A stretch of DNA of 64,000 nucleotides from Peronospora farinosa. Lineage: Eukaryota; Oomycota; Peronosporomycetes; Peronosporales; Peronosporaceae. Positions 54,838-64,000 of this stretch are shown here, in pieces (position 1 is the first letter of the stretch; each line of letters begins with the position of its first letter). The stretch lies in the NCBI GenBank assembly GCA_947646735.1, contig CANTFK010000239.1:1-64000 (forward strand), in the 5' to 3' direction. The notes below the pieces were generated by a model, which worked only from the letters and a program-made list of their open reading frames with translations, was not told the origin of the DNA and made no database searches. The position numbers and the translations under genes are program-made.

Positions 54838-55869
54838 TTACTTGTCCAAAGACTCCAGCACAGCTCCAATAGCAGCACTAGACGCACGGTATGTCGTCAT
54901 AAGAGTTGCCTTCGTTGCAACCAATGCCGGGCCGCTAAACGCTCGAGCCACATTCATATACGGCCGCAGAACTTCCTTGGCAGACTGGCCAATTGGTGTA
55001 CTGATCATAAACTCCAGTGGCTCGACCACACACGACTCGTAGAAACGGTCGAAGACACTGCCACGATGCACCACAAACACGTTGTTGCGGTGCACGCGTA
55101 GTGCAGCTTCATAGCCCGATGGAGTCGTGTAGCTACACAATAAATAGCTGCCACTTGTTTTCTTTACATGAAGCTCCAGATCTTCGATGGGACCGAGGAC
55201 CGACGACGGGTACGAACCAAAGCCTTCAAACTTGATCACATCACTCAGACGTGGTTCCATGCCGTGCGGTTCGTACTGCAGCACGATACGCACTTCACCT
55301 AAGTTCAACTCCGCTTCCGGATGCTGCTTCTTCTTACCACTTGAGGCTCCAGACCCAGCAAGAGGCAGTGTTCCACTGAGAGGGATCCACTGGTCCATGA
55401 CATCTTCCTTGCCTTCAACCAAAGACGTAAAGTCCACGACCGCTGTCCCAATGACTGAGCCATTGATCATACCCACTGCCTCCGTAGCTTTTCCCGTAAG
55501 TGAGTCTTCATTCATGACGTCCAGAATGAGCTCCAATCGCACGTCCGAGTGTTCACCCAATGGGTGCCGCTTCAAATCCAGCTTGGGCAATTTCACCTCG
55601 AGGAACTCACGACGCCATGTTGGATTGTTATTGGTTGGAATTGTGGAACTTCGTACGCTTTGTTTACCGACACGAAAGATCACGTAGGGATTGCATGTAT
55701 GTACCCAAAACATCGAAGAGACGGCAGCACGTAGCTTACGAGCACTTATTAAACGAATGTTCAGTGTACCAGCTACACCATCTTGATGATTCAAGTGCTT
55801 TTCAAACAGATATGAAGCCATATTGGCACGATCTTGCTGCTGCTGCGCCACTAACGCCATCGTCGTCAT
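54838..55869 (-). CDS. C2-domain protein
   Basis: Single exon, 343 aa. A C2 domain spans about residues 33-185: GTLNIRLISARKLR, then CNPYVIFRVGKQSVRSSTIPTNNNPTWRREFLEVKL and VRLELILDVMNED, with several Asp and Asn residues at calcium loop positions, though the first loop Asp is replaced (SMFWVHTCNPY). The remainder has no named domain; it includes RIVLQYEPHG and PIGQSAKEVLRPYMNVARAF. It probably binds membranes. No transmembrane span. Divergent from NOG2 by 237 bp. Confidence 0.82.
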   Translation of the reverse strand: MTTMALVAQQQQDRANMASYLFEKHLNHQDGVAGTLNIRLISARKLRAAVSSMFWVHTCNPYVIFRVGKQSVRSSTIPTNNNPTWRREFLEVKLPKLDLKRHPLGEHSDVRLELILDVMNEDSLTGKATEAVGMINGSVIGTAVVDFTSLVEGKEDVMDQWIPLSGTLPLAGSGASSGKKKQHPEAELNLGEVRIVLQYEPHGMEPRLSDVIKFEGFGSYPSSVLGPIEDLELHVKKTSGSYLLCSYTTPSGYEAALRVHRNNVFVVHRGSVFDRFYESCVVEPLEFMISTPIGQSAKEVLRPYMNVARAFSGPALVATKATLMTTYRASSAAIGAVLESLDK

Positions 55870-56106
55870 TGTGAGAGAAGAAAATTGGCGTCTCTTGGCT
55901 GTTATTGGTTAAATATACGTGACGGTTATTCTCGTAAATTATGACGCGGCGGTGTCATAAATGGATGGCACACTGTACCAGTCGACTTGTTACAATAGGA
56001 TTGGTAGAAAAGATTTCGCTTTGAAACCAATCATTTCTAGCAGTCAGGTACAAACGGAGCTGGTGGAATTGCTACTGGCACTTTCTTGCAGTAGATAGCA
56101 ACAGCC

Positions 56107-57699
56107 ATGGGGACGAAGGGTATTAATACGACGAAGGCTTCTGCCGATAATCCGAATCGTAAACTTCCAAAGCGGCAAAAGGCGGCCAATATGCGTGATA
56201 AGAGCACAATCAAGCGTCTCAACATGTATCGTAACAGTGGCCCCATCCGCAACAAGGCTGGCAAAGTCGTAGGTGGTAGCCTTATGATGAAGAATAAAGT
56301 GGGTGGACAGGAGATTACTAGTGCAAGTGGACGGGTACAACCAGACCGTCGATGGTTTGGTAATACGCGTGTGGTGGGGCAGAAGGAGCTGGACAAGTTT
56401 CGCAATGAAATGTCCCTCAAAGCTGCTGACCCGTATTCAGTCGTGCTACGTACGCGTAAGCTACCAATGGGCCTACTACAGGAAAGTGAAAAGACATCAC
56501 GCATGAAACTACTGGAGACTGAGAGCTACGACGAGGTGTTTAACGGTAAACGCAGTCGCAAGCGCGCCAAATTTGCCGCCACGGATTACGCGTCTCTGCT
56601 CTCTCGAGCAAATGAGAATGCAGAAAAGTACGAAGCAAAAGGGTCCGATCGCAATATTGTGGTGGAGCAGGATTTCAAGGAGGAAGTATCCCACGACGTG
56701 TTTAACAAAGGTCAGTCCAAGAGAATCTGGGGTGAGCTTTACAAGGTGCTGGACTGCTCAGATGTTGTGATCCAGGTGCTAGACGCACGCAATGTGCCTG
56801 GCACACGCTGCGAGCACGTGGAGAAACATATTCGAAAGAATGCGTCGCATAAGCACTTGATCTTTGTCATCAACAAATGCGACTTGGTGCCCAACTGGGT
56901 TACCAAGCGCTGGGTGCAAAAACTAAGCGAGACAACGCCTACGCTGGCTTTTCACGCGTCAATGAGCAACCCGTTTGGCAAAGGCGCGCTGATTAATCTG
57001 CTGCGTCAGTTTGCAAAGCTGCACCAGGATAAGAAGCAGATTTCGGTCGGGCTGATAGGCTACCCTAACGTGGGAAAGAGTTCTGTCATTAATGCACTGC
57101 GTAAAAAGAAGGTGTGCAAAGTAGCTCCGATCCCGGGTGAAACTAAGGTGTGGCAGTACATTACTCTCATGCGTCGTATTTTTCTTATTGATTGTCCGGG
57201 TATCGTGTACGACACGGGCGACGATGAAATCGAGACGGTGCTCAAGGGTGTCGTTCGCGCTGAGCGCTTACCTCAACCAACGGACTTTATTCTGACCATC
57301 CTGCAGCGTGTCAAGAAGGAGTTTATCGTAAAGGTATACGGCATTGAGGAGTGGAATGACGAGTGGGACTTTTTGGAGAAACTTGCAAACAAGTGTGGCA
57401 AGTTGCTGCAGAAAGGTGAACCCGATTACAACAATGTCGCTGTGCATATGATCAATGATTACCAACGCGGTAAGCTGCCGTGGTTCATTGCCCCGCCCAT
57501 GCGTGCAGAGGAACTCGCTGCTCTTGAGCAAAAGGGCGACAACGCTCCTCTCAACGAGGCAGAGGCTGGCGAGGACGAGCTTGTGGAGCTAGACGATGGC
57601 AAGGAACTAAAGGAAGAGAAGAGCGAGGAGATGGAGGAAGACAAAAATGAGGAACAGGCTGAGAAAGTTAGCGACAAACAAGAGGAGGTCAAGCAGTAA
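56107..57699 (+). CDS. NOG2: Nucleolar GTP-binding protein 2 (NOG2/GNL2)
   Basis: Single exon, 530 aa. Circularly permuted GTPase needed for maturation and export of the 60S subunit. The N-terminal NGP1NT domain is clear ([42 protein letters not shown]). GTPase motifs come in permuted order: NKCDLVP (G4, about 256), GYPNVGKSS (G1, about 318) and DCPGIV (G3, about 363). The C-terminus is strongly acidic with Glu/Lys repeats. The ATG follows ACAGCC. Converges with the TPR-MYND gene. Confidence 0.96.
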   Translation: MGTKGINTTKASADNPNRKLPKRQKAANMRDKSTIKRLNMYRNSGPIRNKAGKVVGGSLMMKNKVGGQEITSASGRVQPDRRWFGNTRVVGQKELDKFRNEMSLKAADPYSVVLRTRKLPMGLLQESEKTSRMKLLETESYDEVFNGKRSRKRAKFAATDYASLLSRANENAEKYEAKGSDRNIVVEQDFKEEVSHDVFNKGQSKRIWGELYKVLDCSDVVIQVLDARNVPGTRCEHVEKHIRKNASHKHLIFVINKCDLVPNWVTKRWVQKLSETTPTLAFHASMSNPFGKGALINLLRQFAKLHQDKKQISVGLIGYPNVGKSSVINALRKKKVCKVAPIPGETKVWQYITLMRRIFLIDCPGIVYDTGDDEIETVLKGVVRAERLPQPTDFILTILQRVKKEFIVKVYGIEEWNDEWDFLEKLANKCGKLLQKGEPDYNNVAVHMINDYQRGKLPWFIAPPMRAEELAALEQKGDNAPLNEAEAGEDELVELDDGKELKEEKSEEMEEDKNEEQAEKVSDKQEEVKQ

Positions 57700-57857
57700 T
57701 GATCAAATGTAACCAACAAAAGCGCATTATATTTTGCTAATCGAAGCACACGTTTAAGGATGCAGCATTCCAGTGATCGAGCACTTATTACCACACCGTC
57801 AAAACCTGCCTCTGACTTCACACTCTTCTCTCTCCATAACAAAGTACACAGCATACT

Positions 57858-58487
57858 CTACACTTGTTGATCCCACTCCCATAACAGCATCTTTTCCATC
57901 TTTATTTCCTGACACAACAACTTGTGACGAGTTTTCCAATCGTGCCGTTGGCATGTCTTGCCACAGTAAAACACACACTTGCAGCGACTACAAGCAAGCA
58001 ACTCCCCATCCAGATAATCAAACGCTTCACAGGCTTCATTGCTGCAAATGCGTTTACCCGGCTCCCGTATTTCCAATGCCTTGGTACAGTCGCCCATGGC
58101 CTCGTATACTTTGGCAATCTCATTACGCGTAAGGTTTCCATCCGTTAGAGCAATACAAGAACCTGCCGCTTCATCCGCACGATCCCGCACTTCGAGCGCC
58201 TTTGTCAAAAGCTCAAGCGCTTCGTCCAACGCTCCCAAGTGTCGTAAGACACGACCAAGTTCGTTCTGCGTCAACGCTATTGCCAGCTCATCAAATCCTG
58301 CATGAGACTGTCGATTAAGGACATCACGTAGCAATATCTCTGCCTCATGCAATCGATTGATCTTCATCAATCCTATAGCGTCATTATAACGATGTACCAA
58401 GTCCATATACGACGCCGCGTCATGAGACGACGTCACTGTTTTACCAGACGCTTGCATCAGCTGCGACGTATAATTAAATGTACCCAT
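57858..58487 (-). CDS. TPR-MYND zinc finger protein
   Basis: Single exon, 209 aa. The N-terminal two thirds are TPR-like helices (AEILLRDVLNRQSHAGFDELAIALTQNELGRVLRHLGALDEALELL). A MYND finger closes the protein: CSRCKCVFYCGKTCQRHDWKTRHKLLC, with the Cys and His ligands in order. MYND fingers mediate protein-protein contacts; this small TPR-MYND arrangement is frequent in oomycetes. Specific partner unknown. Its start lies 102 bp from the start of the PH-INPP4 gene on the other strand. Confidence 0.88.
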   Translation of the reverse strand: MGTFNYTSQLMQASGKTVTSSHDAASYMDLVHRYNDAIGLMKINRLHEAEILLRDVLNRQSHAGFDELAIALTQNELGRVLRHLGALDEALELLTKALEVRDRADEAAGSCIALTDGNLTRNEIAKVYEAMGDCTKALEIREPGKRICSNEACEAFDYLDGELLACSRCKCVFYCGKTCQRHDWKTRHKLLCQEIKMEKMLLWEWDQQV

Positions 58488-58589
58488 GTGTTGAAACCGT
58501 ACTTTTTTTCTTTTACTTTCAATATGTATTTTTATTTTATTGTTGAATTAGACTCAAAAGGGAACAAAGTGAGTGACTTGGTGGTAAAA

Positions 58590-61500
58590 ATGGACCATCA
58601 GAACCAAATGACGTTGATAGAAGCAAAGGCTGCAGCACCGATTGTACCTGCTGTACCAGAGAATGATGGCATGGCGAAACTTTATCTGACGAATCCATCA
58701 CGGCTCTCAGACTTGACGCAGCGGATGAAACCAAAGCTGAAAGTATCAGAGAGTGGACGATTTGAAGACCAATTTTATCATGCACATGATGGTAGTAAAG
58801 CCATGGCGAGACTTCGTAAACGTTCTTACCAGAATAAAACAGTGCATATGAGTGGTAATGACGTGGAGCAATTTTCAGATGCTGATATTATTACCAGTGG
58901 CTATTTGGTCAAGCAAGGATCGTTTTGGAAATCATGGAGACGTCGATTTTTTATCTTGAGAAGAGATCGTCCTGTGTTGTGCTACTACACATCGGCTGAA
59001 GAACTTGCCAAGCTTGGAGAGATTGCAATTGACGAGAACACGAACGTAAAGCCGACACCAAAGGACGGCTTTCCATTTCGGTTCACTATTGAAAATGAGC
59101 GACGTAAATTGACGCTGTTTGCAGAGCAAGGCGAGGAGTCCATGAAAGCTTGGATCTCGTGTATTAATGGGTGCATTACACAGCGAGTACGGTTGACGTC
59201 ATGTGTCTCGATGAACGAGTCCTTTGATCACCGATCAGAAGGAGGTCCATTTCGTGCTCAACTGCAAGTGCGAACTTCCGAAAGCTCGTCCGTGCTGGAT
59301 GATCTTAACGTAAACCGCGCTAGTTTTTCCCGGATGGAAAACCCACACACCACGACCAGCATGAATGCCATGAAACGTTTTTCTACGGACACGACTGTCA
59401 TCCAGCAAGCTGCTAAGAACTCTAGATGCGTTCGAGAGAATGAGGAAAAACAAAAACATCAAACGCGTCCACATCGGGTCTCTCGTCTGACCAGCACTGT
59501 TTCGGTCCCCATAGATACAGCAAAGACTAAGCGTCGCCTGTATCGCTCGTCTAGCGCCGGATCCATCCTCACTCAGTCATCGTCGTTTTCCGTTACCCCT
59601 CGTGCGTATGACGACAACGGGCTGTCGATGTTGCATTCACCCTCTCATTCGACAACTGATCTACTGATGGCAGCCGCTTCGTCAAACTCCTCACGTACAC
59701 CAAACCTAAGTTTACCAGGATTTAAGCCATCCCCTAGTGTGGGGCTAGCTGTGTCTGTTGGCAGCAAGGCGGTGCAGGATGCTCCACAGATGTTGGTTGT
59801 TTTGTTTAGTATCCGCCAGGGCCAACGCCCGAAAGAGATATCGCGTACGGAGGTGCGGAGCTCGCTCTCTTTCCGATCTTGCGGTGGCGACTATTACGCT
59901 CGCGATTTCAACGCCTTGCTCTCAGTACCGCGCGCAGCTCGTTCTATGCTGCAATTTGAGATTTTTTCGGTGGTAAACGCTTCATCAGAGTCGTTGGAGC
60001 AACAAAAATCGCTTGGTTTTGTGCGAGTCTCAGCGCTGGACGTTCTCTTTTCGCGGGAACCTTCGATGCTACTTGAGTGTCACCGTACGGATGCGTCCAA
60101 GCAGCTTTTCTATCTTGCTGTGGACCGATTTACCCCACCTGGTCGCAGCATTAATGTGAGTCACGCGTATACATATGCGAAGCATCATTTCCTCGTGGAT
60201 GCAGAAGCAATGGAGAAGCGCAAGCCGGGTGATCTCATGTCTAGCTCTACTCTGAGCATGAGGGGTGCTTTGAGCTACAGCGAGATGCTTCGTGGTCAGG
60301 ACATGTCGACAGCTAGTCATGTGCTCGTATCAGAGGAATTATCGGCGTCATATGTCTCGGTGTCAATGACAGTTGCATTTCTAAAGTATCTTCAGCGGCG
60401 AAACATCGCCCGTATCGATGAAGCAAAGCAGGTGGCCCATGATATGAGGCAGCATATTCGGGTGGCTACAAGTGTAAATTTATCTAACACGCATGTGCAA
60501 GAGGTCGAGGGTCGAATTCGAGACGTGAAACTCGAAATGGCTCATTACATGCGTCTTTACGCCTCCTACCAAGACAACTTGAAGCGATGTGAGACCATAT
60601 CGGCATCGCTCCAGGATGGTCGCGAACAGGGGATTACGGGATGTTTAAAGCGGAGCAACATGAAGAAAGACGAAGCGACAGCGTTCATGGCTACCAATCT
60701 CAATTGTCACCTTGTGCGCGGAAGGCGTGTGCATCTTGCCGGCGACGTTGATCGTACTTGTGGAGGACGGAAAAGTAGCATTTCATCCACATTGATAGAC
60801 GACGCTTCCGCGTCTGATGATAGTGACAGCGAGACGTCGCCTACATCTGATTATGTCTACTCTGTGGTAACTCACGGCTGTGCTGCAGCTCACGTTATGG
60901 GCTTTAAGGAAGGTGGTTTGCGTCGTCTTCAGCAGCAATTGGCATCACAGAGTCCACCAGACCCTCGTCTACGCGAGCGTATTGAAATGAGAGAAGATGT
61001 CGTGCGCTCGCAGGTGCTAGCAATTGCCGGTGCATCATTCCTTAACGCTGTGAGCCTGGCAGCCACTCGTGGTGGACAGCACCGACAACGTTTGCAGTTA
61101 TCCTGCTCGACGGGATTCTTGCTTAGCATTGAGTCCTTGCTCAGCACTGTGGGCGCCGAAAAGGGGATGCTTGAAGATATGTCCGATGGTGTTCAGTGGC
61201 TTAATAGTGTGGTAAGTTTCCAGCTTGTCCAGTCTGCTGAAGCGAACCTTCACGTCGAAATGTCAAAATGTGTTAGCGTGACAAGTACACCGACTGGAGA
61301 TCATGTTGTGGCTGCGTTTGCTGTGCCTCCTAAAGTGTTTTCAAAGCTTCCTGAAGTGTTGCAGGAAGGCCATGCCATTAAACTTCATGCAGTGATGTTT
61401 ACTCAAGGAATTAACGAGATGCAGTCAGTGGCCAATCACTATCTAAACTCTAGCTTGCAGGACGAGCTTAATTTCGAGAGTGTGCAGATGCTACAGCGGT

Positions 61501-61964
61501 ACTTTCGCGCATATCGGACACAGGTGACGACTAGTGGGGGCGATATCAAGAAGCGTGAAGCAGATCTAGCCGAGCTGGCTGAGCTTCAGTCAGAAATCGA
61601 AGCACTCACAGGTCGCCTCAATGTTCGCACAGAGAATGTGCAAAAGAAGTGTGTTAACATCCTGATCACGTCCAGTGATATTTGCCGCCGTCTTGGAGCC
61701 GGACGCACAACGTGCTGCAAGAGTGGCAAAGACCGCACAGCGATGTCAGTGACACTGGAGACGTCTCGTTTGCTGGTGGATCATTTTCACGTGAAGCAAG
61801 GTGTGCATCTTTGCAATGCCATGAGAGAACGCGGTGTTCGTCGCATTAATGTCCTGGCGAACACTGGCAAAACCAAGTTTGCATTCAACTCGTTCCAGCT
61901 CAAGTACATTCCTGACTGTTATAAGCCACCGCTTGCATGTGCTGATTCACATGTGACCTCATAA
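58590..61964 (+). CDS. PH and C2-like domain inositol polyphosphate 4-phosphatase
   Basis: Single exon, 1124 aa from ATG 58590. The frame is open upstream to 58347, but that part runs through the divergent gene and is basic and AT-rich, so the later ATG is chosen. A PH domain covers about residues 100-195 (ITSGYLVKQGSFWKSWRRRFFILRR). A Ser-rich linker follows, then a C2-like segment (about 400-500, LVVLFSIRQG ... ALLSVPRAARSMLQFEIFSVV). The C-terminal catalytic part carries TTCCKSGKDRTAMSVTLE, the Cx5R loop of INPP4 (CKSAKDRT in animals), with catalytic Cys near 1042. INPP4 converts PI(3,4)P2 to PI3P. Confidence 0.88.
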   Translation: MDHQNQMTLIEAKAAAPIVPAVPENDGMAKLYLTNPSRLSDLTQRMKPKLKVSESGRFEDQFYHAHDGSKAMARLRKRSYQNKTVHMSGNDVEQFSDADIITSGYLVKQGSFWKSWRRRFFILRRDRPVLCYYTSAEELAKLGEIAIDENTNVKPTPKDGFPFRFTIENERRKLTLFAEQGEESMKAWISCINGCITQRVRLTSCVSMNESFDHRSEGGPFRAQLQVRTSESSSVLDDLNVNRASFSRMENPHTTTSMNAMKRFSTDTTVIQQAAKNSRCVRENEEKQKHQTRPHRVSRLTSTVSVPIDTAKTKRRLYRSSSAGSILTQSSSFSVTPRAYDDNGLSMLHSPSHSTTDLLMAAASSNSSRTPNLSLPGFKPSPSVGLAVSVGSKAVQDAPQMLVVLFSIRQGQRPKEISRTEVRSSLSFRSCGGDYYARDFNALLSVPRAARSMLQFEIFSVVNASSESLEQQKSLGFVRVSALDVLFSREPSMLLECHRTDASKQLFYLAVDRFTPPGRSINVSHAYTYAKHHFLVDAEAMEKRKPGDLMSSSTLSMRGALSYSEMLRGQDMSTASHVLVSEELSASYVSVSMTVAFLKYLQRRNIARIDEAKQVAHDMRQHIRVATSVNLSNTHVQEVEGRIRDVKLEMAHYMRLYASYQDNLKRCETISASLQDGREQGITGCLKRSNMKKDEATAFMATNLNCHLVRGRRVHLAGDVDRTCGGRKSSISSTLIDDASASDDSDSETSPTSDYVYSVVTHGCAAAHVMGFKEGGLRRLQQQLASQSPPDPRLRERIEMREDVVRSQVLAIAGASFLNAVSLAATRGGQHRQRLQLSCSTGFLLSIESLLSTVGAEKGMLEDMSDGVQWLNSVVSFQLVQSAEANLHVEMSKCVSVTSTPTGDHVVAAFAVPPKVFSKLPEVLQEGHAIKLHAVMFTQGINEMQSVANHYLNSSLQDELNFESVQMLQRYFRAYRTQVTTSGGDIKKREADLAELAELQSEIEALTGRLNVRTENVQKKCVNILITSSDICRRLGAGRTTCCKSGKDRTAMSVTLETSRLLVDHFHVKQGVHLCNAMRERGVRRINVLANTGKTKFAFNSFQLKYIPDCYKPPLACADSHVTS

Positions 61965-62228
61965 AGTCAAAACTAGAGTAATCGACAGTTTGGCAGGGGG
62001 TCATTTTGCCATTTCATAGCCATTGTGATTCAAATTTGGTTTATGCTGTAGCATCGAGGCACAAGAGGTTGGCCAGCATTTTAAGCTCTTCGTAGTGCTA
62101 TTAAGCTGCCACATGTGACTGAAGTAACGTTTCTAAAACCGTACCTAAGACCCAATAACAATTTATATTTATAATTCTATGCCAATTAAAATAGAAATCC
62201 TGTATCATCACTCCATTGTTGTGTCATC

Positions 62229-62945
62229 ATGGCTACATCTCTGCTTCGCGGCCAGAGCTCCTCTTTGCTTGCACCTCGCGTCTGGCAATGGCCTTCGTCT
62301 AGATTGTTCTCATCATTGCCCAAACCCCGAGGTTTCTCAGATGTGCTACGGTTTGCTACCATTCAACCAGCAGACGGTCAATTGACACCTGCAGATTTCC
62401 GGTTTAAAGCTGCGTTGGTGACCAACACTGCGTCTAAATGCAGCCACGCGAGTCAATTAAAACAATTGCAAACGTTGCACGAAAAGTACAGTGAACGAGG
62501 GCTCGTAGTAGTTGCTGTGCCGTCCAATGACTTTGCAGGTCAAGAACCGGGAAATTCCGACGCCATTTTGAAACGATACGCGGAATTTAAAGTCACGTTC
62601 AGTATTGCACACAAGACGTCGGTGACGGGAGAGGAGGCCCATCCCTTTTTCAAAAAGATTGCAGACAAGTACAGCACATCGGTGGCTCCGACGTGGAATT
62701 TTGACAAGTTCCTGGTGGATCACCGTGGAGAAATGCGAGCAGTTTTTCCGAACGATACCGAGCCATTGATGGACGAAGTTGTGACGGAAATCGAAGAAGT
62801 ATTGAAAGAGCTGCCAAGGGCATTGGAACCGGGCCAGGAGCTGGAAGAGGACGAACAAGAGGAGTGTGACTATGAGGAGGAGGACGAAGACAGCGATGAC
62901 GAAGAAAGCGAGGAGAGAGGTGGTGTTGAAACCAAAAGCCAATAA
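62229..62945 (+). CDS. Glutathione peroxidase, cysteine type
   Basis: Single exon, 238 aa. An Arg/Ser-rich N-terminus (ATSLLRGQSSSLLAPRVWQW ...) looks like a mitochondrial presequence. The fold follows: VTNTASKCSHASQLKQLQ with catalytic Cys71, VVAVPSNDFAGQEPG with Gln near 104, and APTWNFDKFLVD with Trp156 and Asn157. So the C-Q-W-N tetrad is intact; no selenocysteine codon. The resolving Cys of plant-type enzymes is not visible where expected (KTSVTGEE). An unusual 40-residue acidic tail (EDEQEECDYEEEDEDSDDEE) is added. It reduces peroxides with thioredoxin or glutathione. Confidence 0.92.
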   Translation: MATSLLRGQSSSLLAPRVWQWPSSRLFSSLPKPRGFSDVLRFATIQPADGQLTPADFRFKAALVTNTASKCSHASQLKQLQTLHEKYSERGLVVVAVPSNDFAGQEPGNSDAILKRYAEFKVTFSIAHKTSVTGEEAHPFFKKIADKYSTSVAPTWNFDKFLVDHRGEMRAVFPNDTEPLMDEVVTEIEEVLKELPRALEPGQELEEDEQEECDYEEEDEDSDDEESEERGGVETKSQ

Positions 62946-64000
62946 GCTAAGTAGTGCTGGCTGCATTTGATGTACGATGACTTCCGAACAATAACAGAGA
63001 GTTTGAGACTTGACTCCTATGAACTCTCTTTGCTCAATTGCTGCAAAAAACATATCGCGACCTGAATACCAAGTATGTTAATGAAGAAAGCGCACTAATA
63101 TGAACGATTGCTGGTTGTCCCCGTGAGCCGCAGCTCGATGGAAAACAAGCAGTTGCTGATTGATTTACGTTGGTAAGTTATCATTTTTCGGCGATGAGAT
63201 TTCGTATCATGTTGGAGTGTTTTGAAAATGGATCTGTGATGTTATCAGGACAGCGCTTCCAAAAGAGAAGACTCCTGTACAAGATGCTCAGACTAATGGC
63301 TGACTAGACAACTCAGCGTCCGTCACTATCCTGATGTCGCCTGCAACTTGTGCTTGCGATCATCTCCGTCTTGTGATCATGAATTAATTTTCAATCTGGT
63401 GAGAGAAGCATTTTTGACTCTGCTAACTGCTGATGGTCTTGAAGCTGATGACGGTGAACCTGATCAAACGGATAAGTGCGTCAAGAGCAGGAGACCGTGG
63501 AGGTTTTTGCACGGGGTAAGTTTACATCTTACAACCTCCCACTTGGGAACTTGAATCTGATCAGTGGACATTTATCGAAGTAGACAATTTGATCGAAGTC
63601 GGCTGGACGTTTTGAACAGCGCAGAGGTCCGAGAGCAGTCATTCCTTACCATTATTCAGGACAATTGACTTGCCAAGATGGCGAGATAATGCAAGTTCAT
63701 GCAGTCACACATGTGAATGCTGGGCATCATAATTTTCTCGGACGTCTTTGAACACCGTTACTTCCTTCTATTTACAGGCCGGAAATTTTAAGCTGCAAGT
63801 TTATAAATAAAGACTTAGTGGCCGGCCTTCTTGACGGATATAGAATGCTCAGAACGCTCAGGATGCTCAGAACGCTCAACATGAGTTCGTATTTCTACAA
63901 AATCCACGTGGCCGATTGATAACTTGAGCTGAGCTGTAATCTCAACTCATTGACTATTTCCCGGACAATTCATTTTTCAAGACACTCAAGCTCTACCATG
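62946..64000. other. 3' spacer and possible small or decayed gene
   Basis: On the plus strand an ATG near 63138 opens MENKQLLIDLRW; a donor GTAAGT and an acceptor at about 63250 continue as TALPKEKTPVQDAQTNG and stop. Further on, VACNLCLRSSPSC and ELIFNLVREAFLTLL (about 63340-63430) look protein-like. I cannot join these into one convincing gene. Near 63840-63885 the unit ATGCTCAGAACGCTCAG repeats about 2.5 times. Confidence 0.35.

Noticed and set aside
58347..58589. Extended N-terminus for the INPP4-type protein
   Set aside because: The extension overlaps the divergent TPR-MYND gene and its promoter, is AT-rich and basic, and has no conserved look; a later ATG is available.
1..64000. CRISPR array, prophage or bacterial operon
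   Set aside because: No spacer-repeat arrays; spliceosomal introns, ribosomal protein uS8 and HIRA show that this is eukaryotic nuclear DNA.

Overview
The window is nuclear DNA from a filamentous oomycete, most likely Peronosporales (Phytophthora or downy-mildew type). This rests on compact genes with introns of about 45-100 nt using GT(A/G)NG(T/C) donors, chromodomain Ty3/gypsy elements, an oomycete-style initiator motif just upstream of one start codon, and domain fusions of the oomycete kind. All family calls were made by eye from motifs; no database search was possible.

Bases 1-13,040 are a nest of one LTR-retroelement family whose LTRs begin TGTGG and end CCACA. I delimit six LTR copies: 390-1506 (+), 3618-4895 (-), 6083-7815 (+), 8562-10018 (+), 10767-12210 (+) and a truncated one at 12211-12637 (-). 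Each complete LTR carries a long GC-rich minisatellite. Copies three to five form a chain LTR-internal-LTR-internal-LTR with about 747-bp internal regions that start with a primer-binding site and lack pol. Copy one is joined straight to an integrase-chromodomain remnant. Bases 13,464-16,949 (-) are a second, unrelated Ty3/gypsy relic (RT, RNase H, internally deleted integrase, chromodomain).

From about 17.5 kb to the end the window is gene-dense, mostly in divergent and convergent pairs with 100-250 bp between partners. In order: holo-ACP synthase (+); class II HMG-CoA reductase with a long C-terminal extension (-); a CxxC membrane protein (-); a PPPDE/DeSI-type peptidase (+); a mitochondrial ferredoxin-fold protein lacking cluster cysteines (-); a DEK_C/TFIIS-N protein (+); a membrane-anchored GH63-like glycosidase (-); the SET/NAP histone chaperone (+); SPCS1 of the signal peptidase complex (-); an acidic single-pass membrane protein (+); an NSUN5-type rRNA m5C methyltransferase (-); an oomycete hypothetical protein (+); the HIRA histone chaperone (+, 15 exons); an RWP-RK transcription factor (-); a chitobiase-like GH18 enzyme (-); PIG-Q/GPI1 (-); a PH-FYVE-PPP phosphatase-EF-hand fusion (+); ribosomal protein uS8/RPS15A (+); a C2 protein (-); the NOG2 GTPase (+); a TPR-MYND protein (-); a PH-C2-INPP4 phosphoinositide phosphatase (+); and a glutathione peroxidase (+).

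The genes do not form one pathway. Themes that recur are phosphoinositide signalling (PH-FYVE phosphatase, INPP4), mevalonate metabolism (HMGR), ER protein and glycan processing (SPCS1, PIG-Q, GH63-like), chromatin and transcription (HIRA, SET, DEK_C/TFIIS-N, RWP-RK) and ribosome biogenesis (NSUN5, NOG2, uS8). Many gene models here are spliced by hand using reading-frame continuity and GT-AG sites, so exon ends may be off by a few bases.
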